A stretch of 64,000 bases of DNA. It comes from Owenia fusiformis (lineage: Eukaryota; Annelida; Polychaeta; Sabellida; Oweniidae). Both the position numbers and the translations under genes were made by a program. The stretch lies in contig CAIIXF020000006.1 in NCBI GenBank assembly GCA_903813345.2, positions 25,801,936-25,865,935 on the forward strand, read 5' to 3'. This document shows, piece after piece, positions 13,301 to 26,100 of this stretch (the stretch's first letter is position 1; each line of letters opens with the position of its first letter). The notes under the pieces are model-generated. The model saw nothing but the letters and a program-made list of their open reading frames with translations, searched no databases and was not told the DNA's origin.

Positions 13301-16300
13301 CCGATTTGGTCGAAATAAAATAAAATCGTAATCTAACAGTTGGAGTTAGTGGATTAAAGAATTAGAGACCATCCGTTGGTTGAATAAAACCCTACAGATT
13401 TAGCTTATATTTCCTCTCTTGATTGTTCATCTTTTGCTATTTCACAGATTTTTCTGAATTATGTGAAAATGAAAAAATATCCATTACAGATCTAATAAAC
13501 ATTTTAGATTGTGAATTAATATTTGAACTCAAGCTTGATTTTCTCATGGAAAAATGAGAAATTTGCACATAACATTTATTATATATCTTTTGAGAGGGTT
13601 TGTATGAATATGAATGAGCTATTGTGTATTGTATTTTCTGTTTCAATGTGAAATAACCCAACATGATTTTCTATGGTTTCATTGAAGGATTACATAAAAC
13701 CACAGGAAGTGTAACATTGAAGTACTGTTAAATATTTTGAAGAGTTCTTATAGATTTAGCACATCAATTTGATCGATTTTTACAAAGAACTTCAAACCAG
13801 TAATTTTCAATATGCGGAAAAATCAAACATTTTTAAATGCAATGAAAAATAATTTGAAATTGAAATTCCAACTTAAATTGAAAGAAAGTACAAGAAAGAA
13901 TGCGATCAATTATTCTCGTTACATATCAACTCCTTCAGATACGTTGCATGTTACAAAATTGAATTATTTTGCTAATAAAATATAAATAGTTAAAATCTCT
14001 AAAATGCTATTTTCATTATTACCATAATTAGGGTCACACTATGACATGAACTTTTGCACCTCTTAAAATTTCATACCAATTTTCAAAGATTTACATCCAA
14101 AAACCGCTAAAATATCTAAATCAATATGTGGTCCACGTTCAACCCACAATTCCTTTTTATGAGAAAAATTTACAATAACTTTTAATTTCAATAGAGTTTA
14201 AGGTGAATTTATGATCAGAATTAGGTCTCTAAAGCTAACGCACCTTTAAACCACATAATCCTTTGCAAATATACCTCGAAAGGAAGTGGTCGCTTGTTAA
14301 AATTTAAAAATCGAAGTGATAATGATTTTAAACAAATTGACACTGGGAATAAACGATACAATGTTTCTTATCATCATGCACACATCATGTTATCAGTATT
14401 TCTCAATCATAGATTGACGTGACTTTTTGAATATTTTTTTTATTACTGATTGACAAATGACATTAGATTAAAATCTTTGACATTTATGTTTTTTTGACTC
14501 AGTGGTGTTTGGAGCATATACTATGTATGGATAGTTTCATTTCCCAGATTTTAGGACTGTCCTGAGAAACAATACCAATATTTTATAAAGCGATTCTGAC
14601 TTTAAAACGAATTTCAAATTAATAGGAGGAAGAATTAAAATGAAGTTTTTTTTAAGTAATATCATTCAGTCATTAGCCATGTCTACCCTGCTGGTCAGAA
14701 GTCACCCTAGCTTTTTACCTCAAAATACAAGTGATTGGCACTTATATCTGAAATTAGGTCATCATGAATTTGACATTCAAGAGCCATCACTTGAAAAATC
14801 TTCAAAATTGTCATTTTCGAAATCAAACCCTGAGATGCAATATGTATTTTTAATTGAGTTTTGATCATTTAAGTACTGATTTATCATGCCAGTATTTTGA
14901 TAGACTTTGTCAATATGAAACAATAAGTATAAGGTCCTCAAAATTTAGTATAATATTTTGAAAATGCCATGTTTGGGCACTTTCTGAAATATACGAATTA
15001 TTGTACACCTTTAAAAATTCCTTTATGTTGTGGCTTGCTCTTTCTACTTTCTATCTTTTAAGTTTATTTGATTTATGATCTTTTCTCTGAACTTGATTTT
15101 CAGATTTTGCACCTTGTGCTTTATAGTAAGACACAAACCAGAGGCTGAAATGTATCCAAATATACAGTAACTTTCTCTCACCACCTGGGCAAATTATGCA
15201 GTTAATTTACATGTTCAACATACCTTGTATAATTAACATGGAACTAATCACCATTAATCTGCCAAGTAGATTCAGTTTCTATCTAACAAGCTAAGAAATC
15301 AGACAAGATGATACCGATCAAAACATCGCTTTATTAGACACAGTTAATTAAAATATTTTCTTAGCCAACTGATATGGACTCCCTATGGAAGATATGAACA
15401 AGATTAACACAACTTGACTGTTTCCGCTAATCAAAACCTTATATAACAAACACCTAGAGCAATCCTCTGACTATTTTAGATGCAGGATATAATTCTTATG
15501 CCAACTAGATCTCAATGATCAAAAATGAAACTTTTGTGGACTTTTTTATTGGAGTTTGAATATGAAATTCTGGAAGATGTTTTTTAGCAATAAGTGCAAT
15601 GTTATTATCATGCACTTCTTATTTTTGAGCAGAGTAATAAGAATCAATTTTAATTGAAAGAGTGTGGATTAGTCAGGGTTCTTGGGAAGAGTTACCAGAC
15701 ATAAGTTTGGGAGTCTGCTAATCAAACACATCCCTATAACTTCCTTACCATACCCAACGAGACCATGAAAAGACTGGGAAATTTCAGCTTGGATGCTGTG
15801 AAGACCATGCACCATATACAGAATTTAGATCAATTTTGACAACAGAAAGGCGAGGATGTCTATAATGAACAACATAGAATGGAATTTGATTTTCAAGATT
15901 GTGTTAAGGGGGAGATAACCATCTGTCAGCCATACAGGAAATGATGAACTGAAATACCTGGTAAAGACTGGTCTGAATGTATGAATGATGTAGAACGATC
16001 GCAGAAGTCTGTTATCAGCCCCATCAACATTTCAATCCAGTTACAAATCTCTATTTTTATGTGAGTTCTGTGGCAATGAAAATGAAGTGTTTAACTGATG
16101 GTTTTTATTTGATATTGTATTTTCAAATCAAATCAAATCATGGAAAAACGCACATATCCACTATTTTATCGAGCCTACTGGAGTTTCTTATCCAAGTTTA
16201 TCATATCAGGAACATAAGAAAATACACTTGAGGAAAAATAATGCCAGTAATTATTCTCATATGGTAAAGGTAAATGTCATGTTTATAAGATAGGAGAAGT

Positions 16301-16593
16301 GGGAAAGTATTTGAGAACCTTGAAACGTGTAACTCAATATCAATGTGGAGTGTATAGTAATCATAACAGTTGTACGAAATGCTCATTGTACATGTGTATG
16401 GTTTCAAGTTAATTCCGCAGCATCTTTAAGAGCGGCCATGCGCTACACATGGGTGAGAATTTGGAAATATAAAAATCCAGGCGAAAAATGTTTTTGTTGA
16501 GCATTTTGAAAATTGATTTTTTTCAGTTTTAGACATTTTTATGTCAAAATTTCCTAGGGAAGTGAAAAGGTGAAAATGACTCCAAATCTGTTA

Positions 16594-17550
16594 CAGTGTG
16601 TCAGATAAGGATTTTTTTCTGGTAGCCATTTTGGCCACTGGATTTCAGATACCACTGGCCAAATAGATTTTTCACTAGTCAGTATAAAATTACGCTAACA
16701 TCGCAAATTTTTACGAAAATCATTTATTTTATCTAAAAAGTAAAGAATCTGCAATTTGTCAAACTTGTGCATCAAACTATATCAAAGTATCATTTAATTC
16801 CCTAATAATAACACTATGATATGATGATGATTAAAAATGTATCACGGGCTGGGGGGGTGGGGGGGGTGGTAGCATTCCCCCTCCAAAAATTAATGAAGAA
16901 CAAAAAATACACGTTGCTTAGTAACAGTAATTGCCGTTTTTAGCGCCGACCCCCCAATAACCATTCACCCCGCTTCACAAAGTTCAAGAAAAATCAAGGA
17001 ATAACCAAGTGTTATTATCGAACACACAGAAAAAATATTTTCCGAAAGAAATCAGTGGGCGATAATAGAGTACTTCATCATTACTTACACTAAAATGCGG
17101 AAAAAGTGGCACATTTTGTAATTCAGTGCATCATCACGATAAATATCTATCATTTGGTGCTTTCCACATTATACTAAACCAATATTTTGATGATTGAAGA
17201 AGGAAATCTCCGAGTTTAAAAAGATTTTTTCGGCGATATCTTCTGCGCAGTTTTTGTGCGCATATATATGATCTCTTCGACCAATCAGAACTCTCGAATA
17301 AAGAAGTCGAGAGCACGGCCAATCAGAATCCACGATAGAAAACGTTTCGGGATCGATCAAGAAGGAATATCCGGATGTTCTGGATTTTCGATCTCGGTGA
17401 GTTCCTTGGCAGAAATATGCCATTATCTTCGGGTTTTCAAGTCTGATTTGATCCCAGATCGCCACTATGGCAAGTGCTCCATTAAAACTGTTCGCCAGAT
17501 GTATTTTCTGATGGCATTTGGCGAATGGCGACCGCTTATCCGACACACTG
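16594..17550. mobile_element. 957-bp TIR element with 5-bp target duplication
   Basis: The left end reads CAGTGTGTCAGATAAG and the right end, reversed, CAGTGTGTCGGATAAG: 15 of 16 match. TGTTA flanks both ends (16589-16593 and 17551-17555). Subterminal GCCATTTTGGCCA and GCCATTCGCCA blocks extend the symmetry loosely. A 125-codon ORF on the minus strand (17169-17546) starts inside the right terminus; it has no transposase motif I recognise and may be a remnant or chance. The interior has two CCAATCAGAA boxes. CAG-type termini suggest hAT or a relative, but a 5-bp duplication is atypical for classic hAT (8 bp), so superfamily is left open. Confidence 0.75.
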
Positions 17551-18037
17551 TGTTATAAAGTGAAAAAGTGCATGTTTAAAACTCTTACATGTAATTTAAT
17601 TGCTATAATTTTGTCCTTTTGTGTTTCTTGATAGCTTATCTATTTTCAAAATTATCCACCTGTATGTATCCACATTTTAGAGTTGGTTCTATTTGATGTG
17701 ACAGGTTTGCAAACACTCGGTAGGATCACTCCAACATTAAACATAATGAAATTGTATTTTTAGCTGAAGTGGTAGACTAATGTCTAACGGGAGCTAAAAT
17801 CATTAGGAAACAGAGGAAAACAGATGAGATCATTTTAATAACAAGTTCAGAAATTGTCCTTCTTCCCTTCAATTCATCCGGAAAGCACAAAGGGAAACAT
17901 TGTAAGAATACAAATCCATCAAAACACCATGAAGTCATATCAGAATATGAACCAACTGAATTAGAAAAAATACAATTGGGACATTTGATTTATTTTATAC
18001 CATATATGATAACACAAGAACACAAATGTGTACAATA

Positions 18038-19395
18038 TGTCCCCACCTATGGGTGATCCTGTCAAATGGTTATCCTAAAAATGAGTAGACAAGACTTTAC
18101 CGACACAATTTGAAGACGGAGAATCCAAAATGGCCACCTTAAAATTTACCGAGAATGCCAAAAATCTAGTCAGTTCTAGATTTTCATACTAAGAACCAAC
18201 CCTGAAAATTTGAAATTGATCTGTCATACAGTTAACCAGAAAACATGTACTAAGAACCACCCCTGAAAATTTGAAATTGATCCGTCACACAGTTAACCAG
18301 AAAACATGTAAACAAGACTTTACACACAAGATTTGAGGACAGAAAATCCAAAATGACTGCCTTGACATTTATCCAGAATGCCAAAAACTAATCTGTTCTA
18401 GATTTTCATACTAAGAATCATCCCTGAAAATTTGAAATTGATCTACCAAACAGTTCACCTGGAAATGTGTAGACAAGACTTTACAGACGAGATTTTAGGA
18501 CAGAAAATCCAAATGGCTGCCTTGACATTTACCCAGAATGCCCAAAAACTAATCAGTTCTAGATTTTCATAAATTTGAAATTGATCTACCAAACGGTTCA
18601 CCTGAAAATGCGTAGACAAGACTTTACAGACAAGATTTTAGGACGGAAAATCCAAAATGGCTGCCTTGACATTTACCCAGAATGCCCAAAAACTAATGAG
18701 ATCTAGATTCTCATACTAAGAATCATCCCTGAAAATTTGAAATTGATCCACCAAACGGTTCACCTGAAAACGAGTAGACAAGATTTTACAAACAAGATTT
18801 TAGGACGGAAAAATCCAAAATGGCCGACAATAAAAAAGTGATTATGAGTTTTTGCTGAAATCTTTTTACAAAATTATCACATATAACTACTGTTAACAAT
18901 AACATAAGCTTTTACAACAAAGTACACCTGAAATTATTTATAAAGCTACTAAAAAGTTAAAGTATGAAAACTGAAAAACACCATTCAATCTGATACAAAG
19001 TATTATCGTGCGCTAACTTTTCTTAAAACATTCAAAATGGCTGACATGACTGAGCTAACAGGTCCAAAACCTAATCAGATCTAGAATGAAGTGAGCTGAA
19101 CAAGATGTTAAAGTTTTAAAAGCAACTGTGAAGCCGTTTTTCTTAAAGTTTGCAGACAAGGATTTTAGCATTTGACTTCAAAATGGCCGACAGGAAGTAG
19201 GTATCGAGTAAATTTTTTTTCATCCACATCTGTATGCACTCATAAGTTATCCCTGAAAATTTGAAGGTGATATCTGTAGCGGTTTTGGAGAAAACTGCCG
19301 GACGTACGGACGGACAGACAGACGGACAGACAGACGGACGGACAGACGGACGCGCCTAGGCCGACAATATGGCCCCACACTATGTGGTGGGGACA
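18038..19395. mobile_element. 1.36-kb TIR element with internal tandem array (TA target)
   Basis: The termini are TGTCCCCACC and GGTGGGGACA, each bordered by TA (18036-18037 and 19396-19397), as in Tc1/mariner-type insertions. Inside, units of roughly 140-160 bp repeat from about 18084 to 18830; landmarks are GTAGACAAGACTTTAC, AATCCAAAATGG and TGAAAATTTGAAATTGATC. The first unit has an extra 60-bp duplication (18188-18308). The right part ends in an irregular GACGGACAGACA purine-pyrimidine tract (about 19303-19351). No ORF is evident, so it is non-autonomous. Confidence 0.65.
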
Positions 19396-22300
19396 TAATA
19401 AAATGGTTTCTCTTAATTGCCAGCAAGCAAGGAATAAACAAGAAGATATTCATGTGACATCATTGGGTGAGTTTATTATGTACAATTACATGGCCACCCG
19501 GCACCGAACAGTTGAGGCCTAATTTTAGATTTTTATTAACTAAGGAAGGAGAAAAAATTTGGCATTTCATTTACTCTCTTCCTGGTATGTAGTCATGTGT
19601 TAAAACCACCGCACCTGTGTGATAATCAGAACATAGAACATCAAACCACTTTAACTTTATATAACACCCAATATTGAAAGTATCCATTTATCAAGTGAAA
19701 AAATAATCTGAAAATATTTTCTGTTTGAAGATAAAAACTGATCAAAATTGGGTGGAGCTGCCATGATAATTTCATCGAGGAGTCTGACCAGGTAGCAATG
19801 GCGCTGATACGAAATGATGTAATAGGAAATGAGAAGTGACTTTAACAAGTTAGTTTGAAATCTAAGATAGCAAGCTGGCACAAGTATAAGGAATAGATAT
19901 CACATCATATCTTACCAATTAGAAGTAGTAGACCATGTTAGGAGGAAACACCACCTAAGCTGTAAAATATATCAATTCCCAACTCTCATCACATGGGAAA
20001 AATACAATCTTGAAGTTACTTGAGTTTGAGAAAAAAGAAAAGAAAAATACGAAACAATACAAGCAAGATGGGAGGTCTGATCCAATTGCTTGTAACCAAA
20101 ACATTGTTTTGAGGAACTTAAGAAATTCTATCTGTAATTTTAACGGGGTATCCTTTGTGAAGTATTTCAAATATTTATTTCAACAACAAAAAAAGAAATG
20201 TTATTTTGAACTTCCATGTTAAAGCAATTGGACAGGAGTATTTATGTATTTGACAAATGGCACAAAACCACCAAATGAAAAGTTGATTATTAGTTTGTCT
20301 CATTGTGGTAGTACTTTCAACACTAACAACATCCTTCTTCAGTGTACATATGGTATCCCACTTTTCTTTAAGTAACCAGTCAGGAAGAGGAGGGGGCTCA
20401 ATGGACTAGTCATAGTGCAAGTCTATCCACCCAAATATTCACAAACAAACAAACAAAATATTAACAAAGTTAGCAAATTCACCCCCCCCCCCCATTCTTG
20501 ATGCGAGGTGGCTATAAGTTTGAATGAAATGAAAGAAAATCTATATTTCATTAAAATAACTCAATAATTCTTTTTACGTATTTATTAAAAGAAAAAATGG
20601 CATGAAATCACAATATTAGGCACTCTAACTGTGAAAAATTAGGCAAATAACATGCTATGAATGCTCAAATACAAAACGAGAAACAGTGGGGACTCCACCA
20701 TTGAACACCACAAATAGAAAGAAGAATGTTACAAATCGCACTGACTTTGCACTCTGTATATACCTAGAGTGGAGCAATAAAACTGTTTCTATTTTGTGGC
20801 TTAATTGCACTTTACAAGCATTTCTTGAGGTTTGGGTCAGGAATTTATGCCATATTTCCTAGTGCTTTCGAATGGTGGTATTCCCACCTAAGGGATATGG
20901 TTTTCAGGATTATGAAGCAGCTACATGTGTCAAAAAGGACAGCTTGTTGTTTTCTTTTAGGAATTTCATGTATTCCAAACTTTGGGAAAAAAACTGCATT
21001 CTTAGTTTTAGAAATGATGTCTGTTTGATGTCGGTGATAATTGAGTTGGTTTCAACTTTCACTTTATTTCCAAAATATTGTTTTAACATTAACACCAAGT
21101 CTGTGACATTAACGATTTCTTGACAGGCTTTTAAATCAGACAGCGGGATTTATGAATTATCTTAAGATGGCAAATTAAATGTATGAACTTTTCAACTTAT
21201 TGGGTATTTATTTGTTTATTTTCATATCTAGTAACTTATCAATTTACATTGATAGATATGTTAGCATAAAGGGCTATTCAACTCAATGACATTATAACAA
21301 TATCTAAAAATGCAATGAAATTCAATCACAAAAGCAACAGATTATGAAAGTTACCTATGTTTAATTAAAGTTCCCCTTAGACAAACAGTTCTTTATTTTT
21401 TGAAACTGTAAATAATTTGAAATAATTCAATCGGACAACCTTCATTTTTATCACAAGAATAATCAGTAATTGTCTTAAATTGTTTGATGTACAGGGAGAA
21501 TAAAGGGGTCTTAGATTACTAATTAGACCCCCATGATAACAGGTATCTTAGGTTATCTCTTAACAAGCCTTACCCAAAACAGGGACCAGTTGATCAAATT
21601 TTCTCATTTAGAAGCTATAAGAAGGAATGTTTTTCAGCTACTATAGAATATTATTTATTTTAATGAAAATAGACATCGACTTCTTCTCTAGGCTCAAAAA
21701 TATTATGTGATTTGAAAACATGATTCAGCAAAAATAATCCTTATTTTCAAAATTTAAACAACTGGTCCCAAAAACCAGCCATGTTTACTGTTCATCTAAC
21801 TCTGTTATCTTAATTCATTGTAACAACAACACTCTACTCCTTAGGTTTGAGAAACAAGAGACTTTTATGCGTTCTCTGTTAAAATTAATTGACAAAAATC
21901 ACTGACACAGAGAGCTTGTGTCCCAAGTTAAAATTGTAATTGATTTATCTCAGAATGACATGTGAAGTTACTTATCACTAAGAACATTCATTTTTCAAGA
22001 TTTCTAAAATCTTAAGAGCTAACCTTTTTAAGTGGCGGGATGGGGGGGGGGGGGTTGACTAAAGTAATGTCATCGCGCTCTGGACTTTTCTAGTACACAC
22101 CCCAAATAGGTAGAACAAGAATTATCGCAGTATTTATTCATTAAACTTCAATATTGGTTTGAGGCCAAAATGGCAAAGTTTTTGATAGAATAGAATTTCA
22201 AAGTAAACAATTCATGGATTTATTTGAAGCTATGAGCAAATTTAATATCAATTTGTTCGTTTTAAGTTGATTTTGAATTAAATTTAAGGACATACGTCTC

Positions 22301-24720
22301 CAAGTGGATCTTGCAGTAATTATTTCTCACAAAATCTACGAATCTTTCCCTTTTCATAAAAATCTTATTCAGGTTTTCAATTTGCCGCATATAAATTGAA
22401 TTTGGGTCTAATCATGTAAAATTAATTTGTTTTTCATCATTATAACCACCTGAATAAAAATCATGGTTTAACTTTCACTTTATACCTCACATTTTTCAAG
22501 TCCATATATTTTTTACATTTGAGATTGAAAAGAATAAATAAAGATTTCTCATTAAATATTTTATTTGATAGCTAATGTATATGAATAATTTATGGCAGAT
22601 GAAACGAGCAAGATTTTTTGAAGTTATAAACTAAGTTCTGACAGCAAATACAGAAATATGTATGTCTATTCATAAACGTATGGAGGCCAAAGTGCCCCAG
22701 ACATGCTTTTTAAAAACGGGAAATCCAACATGCATAGTAATTTATTTCATCAGCCTAAAAAATAGCTTCCCCATTTTTAATCCTCTGCATTGTTGACGAA
22801 GCAATTCAAAAGTTGTATGCCGAGGTTATAAAGTTTACATGAAATCGCCTATTCAAACATTCAAACGCTAAACAGTCCTCAATTTGCGGGAACCACCCAT
22901 AAAAAATACTCAGAAAAATGAGCTCTATTTTAAGAGAGCAGGTTTTAACGAAGCATGCTTATTTCTAATAATATGTATTTAAATCAAAATTATAACCAAA
23001 AATCGAACTTCAAAGATTAGAAGCATTTAAAAATTAGACTGATTGTATTTCAATTAGGGCAAGGTATGTTAACCTAAGAACACTAATATCCCTATAGGTA
23101 TAAAGGTTGGTCTTAAACGCCACTTTAGAATTACAATATAAGCAATTTTTTATTGTTAACTCCATTCACAAAATGCTGAGTAAAGAAATATTCAAAAGGA
23201 CTTTGAACATTCGCCCGAGATAAGTATGCGGCACGAGGTGAAAAGAACTTATATCTGAAGTATTCATGAATGGAAATTTGATAAAGACGGTGTGTTCGAC
23301 TATACCTGCCCAAACAAGAAATTAAATTCATAAAGCATTTCAATTCAAAGTTCAAATTCCTCGCATACATAGTAAAACTTCAAACCACGTTTCAACACCC
23401 ATTCATCTGAATTCTGTTTTGCTAATTGTAAGTCTTACTAGAACTTCCAATTGATGATTTCAGATTATTAGGGAACTCAGGGAAAGTGGTCAACCGCTGT
23501 ATTTAAAACAAAGCTTGTGGATGTATTATTATTGTCTTTTCCCTTTGTCTCTATTTCCGGCTTAATTTAGCGACTTGGTCAAAGGGTCACTTTACATTGT
23601 CTAAAATGCCACCGGGTTAAAATTTACATAAAACGCCCAATAGATGCTATAGAAATTCACTCTACTATTATAATAGGTACATCACAGATGGCTTCATTTG
23701 ACCACCTCTTTTGAATGTGAGAAGCTTTTCATGATTTTAATTGCTAAGACTTGAGGGTCAATACTACTACTGATAACAAAGTTCCAAAGATTGGTGTTTT
23801 GATACTTTTATGGAAATCTTTAGAATACAATCTCAATATCCCATTTCAATCATTCAAATGCCCATGGTCATTGCTATAACGACTGATTTATTTTGCGATT
23901 TCTGAATTTGAAAACACTTGGCAATAAACAATCATTTTTGTCTATCTTGGACATGAGCCCTATGACCAATCCATAAGTCCAGCATCAAGATGTAATCATC
24001 TACTTCAATTTTCTCAAGTGTGGTCTTGGTCATAAAATCGCTGTGAAATTTAATGAGGAATATATTTAATGGAACTGTATCTACTGAATACTCATTATCA
24101 AGATTGAATTTAAATAATGTTAAATGAAAATGAAGCAGCCCTTATTCTGTGAAAGTTTATGAGGTAATAATTCAATATGATTACCATTTAAATGAGTTTC
24201 TCAAAGCATGAATGAAACTCTTGTACTTTGAGGAAGATTTAAGCGCCAGTTAGGTCATATCTTAAACATCAAAGACTGCAGAAAACAATGATTTGTCTGA
24301 TGGTATATAATGCTTTCAATTCAATTACTTCATAGAGATATCATTTCTGTATTCAGCTGCTGAATAAACTTGAAATCCTTGCCAAATTCAAGATTTAGGT
24401 TTGGATATTTCACCTCCCATGAGATATAATGTAATGATCCGAGTTCAGAATGCGTGAAGGTGTTCAACCATCCTTATAATTAGTAAAACATGAAAATCCT
24501 AACAAAAACACAGTTATGTCACTATGTGTATCTATCTTGGTTGATCTGGCATAAAATGAAAATTTAAGTCTGGTTTTCTGTCAGACTAATATCACAAAAA
24601 GTTTTTATGTAGACTGAATAACCTCCTTCGAGTTTGGAGGAAGAAAGTTTGAAAAGAGAAATATGTGATGCTTGACTGCGATAAGCCTCTTATAAGATGA
24701 TCAAAACAATAGACGCCTAC

Positions 24721-24867
24721 CTGGTTGCCTGTATTTATCCCTTGTTTGGACCTTTCTGAACCGCAGATGTAATAATATGATGTACAGTGTGAAGAACATC
24801 GTAATGATGACTAGGGATCCGATAAGACCAAAACATAATATCTTCCAATACTGTGAATCATCATCAC
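24721..24867 (-). CDS. TNF receptor-like gene, transmembrane exon
   Basis: The 147-base exon lies between acceptor TTATTGTAG and donor CCAG|GTAGGC. It encodes a short acidic stalk (DDDS), one hydrophobic helix of about 23 residues (ILCFGLIGSLVIITMFFTLY and on), then a basic stop-transfer run (HLRFRK). This is the layout of a type I membrane protein. It completes a Gly codon split with the previous exon (phase 1) and ends in phase 1. In the joined protein the helix falls near residues 116-140. Confidence 0.75.
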
Positions 24868-25074
24868 CTACAATAAAATTGAATATTAAATTAAAAATAA
24901 TTATGTATCCATTCATCATTACAAAATATGTAACATTTTCAAATAAATTCAAATAAATTTTCAAATAAAATAACAGAAACAAATGGAACTTTAGACATTT
25001 ATTGTTTTGACACGTACATTACTCTGATTTCTTTTCACTGAACATTTACTGGTCAATAAAAATTCAAAATTTAC

Positions 25075-25472
25075 CTTTTACAATGACGTTTGCTTGGTTG
25101 TTTTTGGACGAAGTAGACGATACTTCCGTCGGTGCTGGGGACTTTACTTTGATTTGGGGCATTGGATTTACATTTTGGTTCTGATGCCATTCGGTATAAA
25201 CCCCACATACGACGTCCTTATGTTCTGTGCATATCTCGCGCACTATTTGATCCTTTGGACAGTCTGAACATTGTACACATTTCCTATTTTTTCTGAACAT
25301 TCCTTCGGGACACTTTCTAGCTATAGTTGTGGAACACAAATCCAGACTGAGGATAAGAAGTACAAATGTGAATTTCATAGCACTGATGACAGCCATCTTG
25401 GATTTTGAATATTTTTACAACTCAAATTCAAATGAATTTAAATTTAAACTTTTGCTCTGAGGTTGACGTTTC
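25075..25472 (-). CDS. TNF receptor superfamily protein, single CRD (wengen/Fn14-like), first coding exon
   Basis: The exon runs from acceptor TTCTTTTTCAG (25473) to donor AAAG|GTAAAT (25074); the ATG is at 25396, leaving a short 5' UTR. The peptide begins with a hydrophobic signal of about 26 residues, then one cysteine-rich domain with Cys at 29, 40, 43, 46, 56 and 64 (spacing 10-2-2-9-7), which matches a TNFR module. A Pro/Ser/Thr-rich stalk follows. The predicted mature receptor (281 codons in total) would have one extracellular CRD, one membrane helix and a short tail without a death domain. Known single-CRD receptors include Drosophila Wengen and Grindelwald and vertebrate Fn14; their TRAF-linked signalling is the likely role. 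An earlier in-exon Met choice (residue 7) is possible. Confidence 0.8.
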
Positions 25473-25766
25473 CTGAAAAAGAATATTGTCATGTTAAACA
25501 ATTGTAATGTCAACATTCCATTAGTATTCATTGATAAAGTGATTGTACATTGCATTATTATGAACAGAGTCCAAGAAACTGACAAATTCGCCTGAAAGAA
25601 ATGACACACACAGGCTAAATTAGTTTTATGAATGGGCGAAAGCCGGGAATCATGTGTTTTTTCTGAACCCAAATTACACGTGAAATTGACAAACGAGAAA
25701 GCTGAAACATTAGTATCATAACAACTCGGTGACATTGTTCAAATATCTGTAAGAATGAGCACTTAC

Positions 25767-26100
25767 CTTAGTGGAAATCCAGGTGAAAATGAGGAAAAAC
25801 GGAACGAACTTTTCATCGACTTCTCTTCGGCATGTCTGGCCTCGTCTGTCATTGAGGTACATGACAACCAATCAGATTATACTTTTCAGGGAGTCGCCCA
25901 AATAAGGCTACTTGAACAGTCACGTGACTGTTCATTCATTATTACCGTATTCGCGCCATTAAATCCTATTCATACAAGGAGGATTGCTGGAGGATTGGCT
26001 CCCAGCAGGGGGGAGTCGTCTTCTGTGTTTAACGTCGCAAACGAGAGCGATTTGGACAATGAGCTTTCGTCCACCCGTGTGCCCACCAAGGAGTGACGTG
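25767..26100 (-). other. Candidate 5' untranslated exon and promoter side of the receptor gene
   Basis: On the minus strand CACTAAG|GTAAGT (donor 25761-25766) is a near-consensus splice donor 295 bases upstream of the acceptor of the first coding exon. Upstream DNA to about 26100 is richer in CpG than its surroundings and contains CACGTG near 25922. The upstream limit is arbitrary because no TATA box or start site was identified. Confidence 0.45.

Larger units (their letters stand above)
7388..24720 (-). other. 17.3-kb intron of the receptor gene
   Basis: This span separates the tail exon from the transmembrane exon. It is AT-rich with no domain-bearing ORF. Recognisable content is limited to the TIR elements at 16594-17550 and 18038-19395, C and G homopolymers near 20464 and 22043, and microsatellite tracts. 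The continuity of the intron is inferred from exon phases only. Confidence 0.45.

Noticed and set aside
17169-17546. 125-codon minus-strand ORF as a gene
   Set aside because: It begins inside the terminal inverted repeat of a transposon and has no recognisable domain; treated as part of the element.
23131-23370. 79-codon minus-strand ORF inside the long intron as an extra receptor exon
   Set aside because: No splice sites in suitable phase were seen and the flanking exons already join in frame without it.
25755-26096. 113-codon plus-strand ORF next to the receptor gene
   Set aside because: It overlaps the opposite-strand splice donor and CpG-bearing promoter side of the receptor gene; no domain seen.
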